This document shows positions 61,138 to 64,000 of a stretch of 64,000 nt of DNA, one piece after another. Within the stretch, counting starts at the first letter, position 1; the number at the start of each line of letters is the position of its first letter. The stretch is from the NCBI RefSeq assembly GCF_000745175.1, contig NZ_JQNI01000004.1, positions 71,001 through 135,000 on the forward strand, given 5' to 3'. Origin of the DNA: Deinococcus sp. YIM 77859 (GTDB taxonomy: Bacteria > Deinococcota > Deinococci > Deinococcales > Deinococcaceae). The notes below the pieces were generated by a model. The model had not been told where the DNA came from, ran no database searches, and was given only the letters and a program-made list of their open reading frames with translations. Both the position numbers and the translations under genes were made by a program.

Positions 61138-61577
61138 ATGTGACCTCCCACATCGGTTTCCCACCGATGGTCATGCGAACACGACGAATGGTGTGACACG
61201 AACTGCCCCGGACACGCGCTGAGCGTGTCAGACCTCAAATTCAATCCCCCTGGGTGGGTATCACCTTAATCCTAAGGCGCGGAAAATGCAAGTGATGACC
61301 CAATTCAAAAAACACAGTGCAGGCCGACAAACTCCGGTCGATCACCTGCAACGGGCAGGTTCGAGATCCCGGTACAGGCCGGACCCCCCTCGCCTGAGCG
61401 CGATAAACGACGTTCCATCCGTTGCCCTAACCCCCTACGTGGGGAGGGGGAATTGCATCAGCTCCCAGCACGCCGGCCAACAGACGATGCTGACGGCCGC
61501 CATCCCGGGCAAAGTTGTGGTCAACACGGCATCACCACAGGTGGTTCAGAGAGGGTGGCCTGCCCTGGACTCGCTGT
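61138..61577. other. Region upstream of importer operon
   Basis: About 440 bases. CCTTA-ATCC-TAAGG (61264-61277) is a perfect 5-bp-arm palindrome roughly 130 bp before the binding-protein start and may be an operator. No gene recognised. Confidence 0.4.
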
Positions 61578-62679
61578 CTATTTCGGCCAGAGTCGATTCA
61601 TCCACCCGGCCGGGTCCGTGCCCTCACCACGCACCCGTATCTCGAGGTGCAGGTGCGCCCCGGGGCTGAGTCCAGTGCTGCCGACCTCCCCGACCTTCTG
61701 CCCGCGCGTGACCTGCTGCCCGACTTTGACCGTCACCGCACGCTGATGGAAGTACATGCTGGTCAGTCCCGCCCCATGATCAATCACGACCAGGCCCCGC
61801 GCACCGGGTACATGCCCGCCATGACGACCGTTCCGTCATTCACGGCCGTCACCGGCGTTCCTGCGGGTGCCAGGTAATTCGTGCCGTAGTGTTACCCGAC
61901 CGGCCCATTCGCCACGTACGTTCGTGACTGCCCGAACGCGCTGCTTTGCGCCCGCACTTTCGCCGCCAGTTGAAAGGGCCGCGATCACGCCTGGGTGGTC
62001 CGCCGGGCGGACGCCTGCTCGACGGCGGCGTCCTCCGCCTTTCGGGGCGGGTCTTCGAGCTTGCTCAAGACGCTGAGCAGCAGGTTCAGCCGTTGAAGAG
62101 GCTGCGCCAGCCCAGTGATGGGAATCCGGCCGCGCACCACTTCCTCACCCACCTGGATTTCATACTCGAGGGGCGTGCTTTTCCCGAGGACGACACGCCC
62201 CAGCACCAGGAACTCACTTCCCTTGGCAATGGGGGTGAGGCGCTCACCGGGCAGGCGGACGTCCTCGCCCACCTCGCCGGGAAATCGCACGGTCGCCTGT
62301 CCGGCCCTGGGGCCACTCAGGCGCAGGACGAAGGTGTCCCCCATCCGCAGCGTCACAGGTGCGCTGACCGCTATCCCACTGATCCGGGAAGGCACGCCGG
62401 GCGGAGTGGCTGGCGCGGAAGCGCTCCCCATGGGCGCGCCCTCACCCGGCAGCCGAAGGGACTGCCCGACTTCAAGGGTCGTGCCGGTCAGGCTGTTCAG
62501 CCGGCTAAGCTCAGTGACGGTCGTTCCATGGGCCTACGCGAGACGGTACAGCGTCTCGCCCGGTTTGACGGTGTAAGCCCCCGCAGCACCTGCCCGCAGG
62601 GCGGCCACGAGGAAGCTGCGGCGCAGGAGAGCAGCGTTGCGCGCTGAAGGCCGAGGCTGAGGACTGACGGCGTGTTTCA
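61578..62679 (-). pseudogene. Decayed LysM-M23 peptidase gene
   Basis: From GTG 62679 the frame reads a twin-Arg-like start (LLRRSFLVAALRAGAAGAYT), LysM (VKPGETLYRLA) and then an in-frame TAG at about 62537, followed by the rest of the LysM (HGTTVTELSRLNSLTGTTLE). A middle region at 62431-61985 is open (VTLRMGDTFVLRLSGPRAG, EIQVGEEVVRGRIPITGLAQ). M23 pieces follow in shifted frames: HYGTNYLAPAGTPVTAVNDG, VVMAGMYPVRGAW, and 61787-61578 with HLHLEIRV. At least three lesions; not functional. Unlike the other copies it has a middle domain. Confidence 0.8.
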
Positions 62680-62721
62680 CGCTGGCTCCTGGCTGCGGGG
62701 GGCCTCAGGCGCCTGGCCGCC

Positions 62722-63687
62722 CTAAAGGCTCTTCTTGAAGAACTCCACCGACCGTTTGAGCGCCACGCTCAGGTTCCGGGTGAGGTTGTGGTCGTCTCCC
62801 GGGTACGTGAAGAGGGTGTAGGGCTGTTTGGCGGCCTTCAGTCCACTTGCAAGCGCCTGCGAGAAGGAGATGGGCACGTGTGTATCCCCCGTGCCGTGGT
62901 GAAGCTGGAGGGGACGCCCCTTCAGGTCCGGCAGAAAGGCGTTCGGGGAGATCGCTCGGTACAGGGCCAAGTTGCGGTCTGGCGGGCCGTACTTTGCGAG
63001 CATATGCGCGCGCGGGTCATTGTCTGCGGCCCCGCTCCCCCAGCGGGGCAGGTCACTAAAGATTAGGTCGTACGGCCCCACGACCCCCGCCCAGATGTTC
63101 CCGGCCTTGATCTGGGGGTTGATGATCATGGCGCGTAGGGTGATGTGCCCGCCCATCGAGTGGCCCCACATGCCGATTCGCGCCGGATTGACGCTCCCCA
63201 GCTTCTGCAAGGACGAGAAGGCGTTCAGGACGTCCGTGGTGTACTCCGGAGACCAGTAGGCCGCCGCCGCGGGCTCCCCCTCGGAGCTGCCGTGACCCCG
63301 GTAGTCGGGCTTCAGGACGACAAACCCGGCTTGGGCGAAGGCGTCCACGTACGCGACGTACCGTTCGGTGGTCTGGTACTGCCGTGGGGGGATGTAGCCG
63401 TGGTTGAACACGATGGCGGGCCAGCCCCCTTTCGGCGGTGTGCCGTTGGGCACGGTGAGCAGCGCATTGATGCGCAGCCCGTCGGACTGGTAGGACACGA
63501 TGCGACGCTGGTAGTTCGCGCCGGGCGTGAGCCTCTGACGGGTGGTGAGGGCACTGCCCGGGTACGAGCGGGCCCGCATGCGTTCAATCGAGAGGGCTGC
63601 ATCGCCGGTCGGGGCGGGTTGGGCCTGGGTGGTGGCAACGCCGCTGACGCTCGCAAGGATCAGAGCCATTCGCAACAGGTGAGCCAT
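62722..63687 (-). CDS. Secreted alpha/beta hydrolase (S9-like)
   Basis: 321 aa. ATG 63687 begins a signal peptide (LLRMALILASVSGVATTQAQ). Alpha/beta hydrolase fold with catalytic Ser in GMWGHSMGGHITL, Asp in HHGTGDTHVPISF and His in YPGDDHNLTRN; oxyanion segment VFNHGYIPPR. Resembles the dipeptidyl peptidase S9/acyl-peptide hydrolase C-terminal domain but without a propeller. An upstream TTG in frame (63702) is a less likely start. Substrate may be a peptide or ester; it lies near the peptide importer. Confidence 0.88.
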   Translation of the reverse strand: MAHLLRMALILASVSGVATTQAQPAPTGDAALSIERMRARSYPGSALTTRQRLTPGANYQRRIVSYQSDGLRINALLTVPNGTPPKGGWPAIVFNHGYIPPRQYQTTERYVAYVDAFAQAGFVVLKPDYRGHGSSEGEPAAAAYWSPEYTTDVLNAFSSLQKLGSVNPARIGMWGHSMGGHITLRAMIINPQIKAGNIWAGVVGPYDLIFSDLPRWGSGAADNDPRAHMLAKYGPPDRNLALYRAISPNAFLPDLKGRPLQLHHGTGDTHVPISFSQALASGLKAAKQPYTLFTYPGDDHNLTRNLSVALKRSVEFFKKSL

Positions 63688-63809
63688 CGTGGAACCTTTC
63701 AAGGGGAAGATGCGCGGGCCACCCGTCTCGGGATGGGGCCCGAACTCGACGGTGTACCGGCAGGAGCGTTTTCATGACCGGGACAGTGCCACCGTCGTTC
63801 GGCTGCCGT

Positions 63810-64000
63810 TCAGGTCACCTGGATCAGCATCGTCAGCCCGCCGCCGCCCTCGACCTCCACGTTGTCGTTCGTGATGTGGTGCGGGATGTGGCAGTGAACC
63901 AGCCAGGTACCCTTCTCGCGCGCCTTCCAGAGCACGTCGTACCGCTGCCCTGGACCGACATTCACCGTGTCGGCCAGGAACCGCGCGCTTTCCTTGAGGG
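63810..64000 (-). CDS. Multicopper oxidase, C-terminal end only
   Basis: Sixty-two residues plus stop are visible; the rest lies beyond base 64000. The motif TWLVHCHIPHHITND is the conserved C-terminal His-Cys-His block of multicopper oxidases, with the Cys and the following His ligating type 1 copper and neighbouring His residues ligating the type 3 pair. RYDVLWKAREKG upstream is typical of the family. The residue where Met would be the axial ligand is harder to place (GGLTMLIQVT may hold it). Likely oxidises Cu(I) in the periplasm. It shows the copper island continues beyond the window. Confidence 0.88.
   Translation of the reverse strand, partial: LKESARFLADTVNVGPGQRYDVLWKAREKGTWLVHCHIPHHITNDNVEVEGGGGLTMLIQVT

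Noticed and set aside
61355..61385. tRNA T-arm-like string (GGTTCGAGATCC)
   Set aside because: The flanking bases do not form a T stem, and no acceptor, D or anticodon arm could be built around it.

Overview
The window is about 64 kb of GC-rich bacterial DNA that looks like a Deinococcus replicon, probably an accessory island or megaplasmid. This rests on gene content and style: repeated LysM-M23 peptidases, DUF305 and DUF3105 proteins, promoters placed so close to start codons that transcripts look leaderless, and CsoR repressors with the Cys-His-His ligand set described for Thermus. No rRNA, tRNA, CRISPR array or replication origin was seen.

Layout. 1-5 kb: sensor kinase (cut by the edge) and response regulator, lgt, a DUF305 protein and a LysM-M23 peptidase. 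5-8 kb: a ccm-type block (thioredoxin, CcmH), a DUF1345 protein and a membrane-anchored HMA protein. 8-15.5 kb: a phospholipase D-like protein, a second LysM-M23 peptidase, a thiol oxidoreductase, a C39-like peptidase and an LCP protein, mixed with broken genes. 15.6-25.6 kb: lnt, two CDF transporters, a CadC-type repressor, SCO, DUF305, DUF3105, lspA, ZIP, a glutaredoxin and a Zn/Cd/Pb-type P-ATPase. 26-31 kb: a second kinase/regulator pair, a thioredoxin, DUF3105, an SCO-like protein and a third LysM-M23 peptidase. 31-34 kb: a flavin reductase and a soluble kinase gene split by an intact IS3-family element with a 4-bp target duplication. 34.6-38.2 kb: a copper-handling operon (cupredoxin, Cys-rich four-helix protein, SHOCT protein, CopC-CopD fusion, four-helix membrane protein). 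38.6-41.4 kb: a mer-like operon. 41.7-46 kb: an arsenic region with aquaporin plus ArsC and no visible ArsB. 46-49 kb: a two-permease ABC exporter with a MerR-family regulator. 49.7-56.8 kb: a third kinase/regulator pair, copA, copZ and two csoR genes. 57-61 kb: a peptide ABC importer and an odd PIG-L protein. 61.5-64 kb: a decayed LysM-M23 gene, an alpha/beta hydrolase and the C-terminus of a multicopper oxidase.

How it fits together. The island appears to export, chaperone, oxidise or store metals (Cu, Zn/Cd/Pb, Hg-like, As) and to maintain the envelope where the metals do damage (lipoprotein maturation, thiol redox, SCO chaperones, wall peptidases). Regulation can be read in several places: CsoR operators at copA and copZ, an ArsR-type inverted repeat at arsR, paired MarR-type repeats, a MerR-style promoter inside the merR stop codon, an SmtB-like site at the phospholipase D gene, and recurring 11-bp-period TTTACA direct repeats resembling PhoP/PhoB-class boxes.

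Several genes (HMA-anchor protein, MFS, third kinase, copA) are each broken by single-base frame changes, at least three of them in G/C runs. This suggests sequencing error or very recent decay and affects how these genes should be read.
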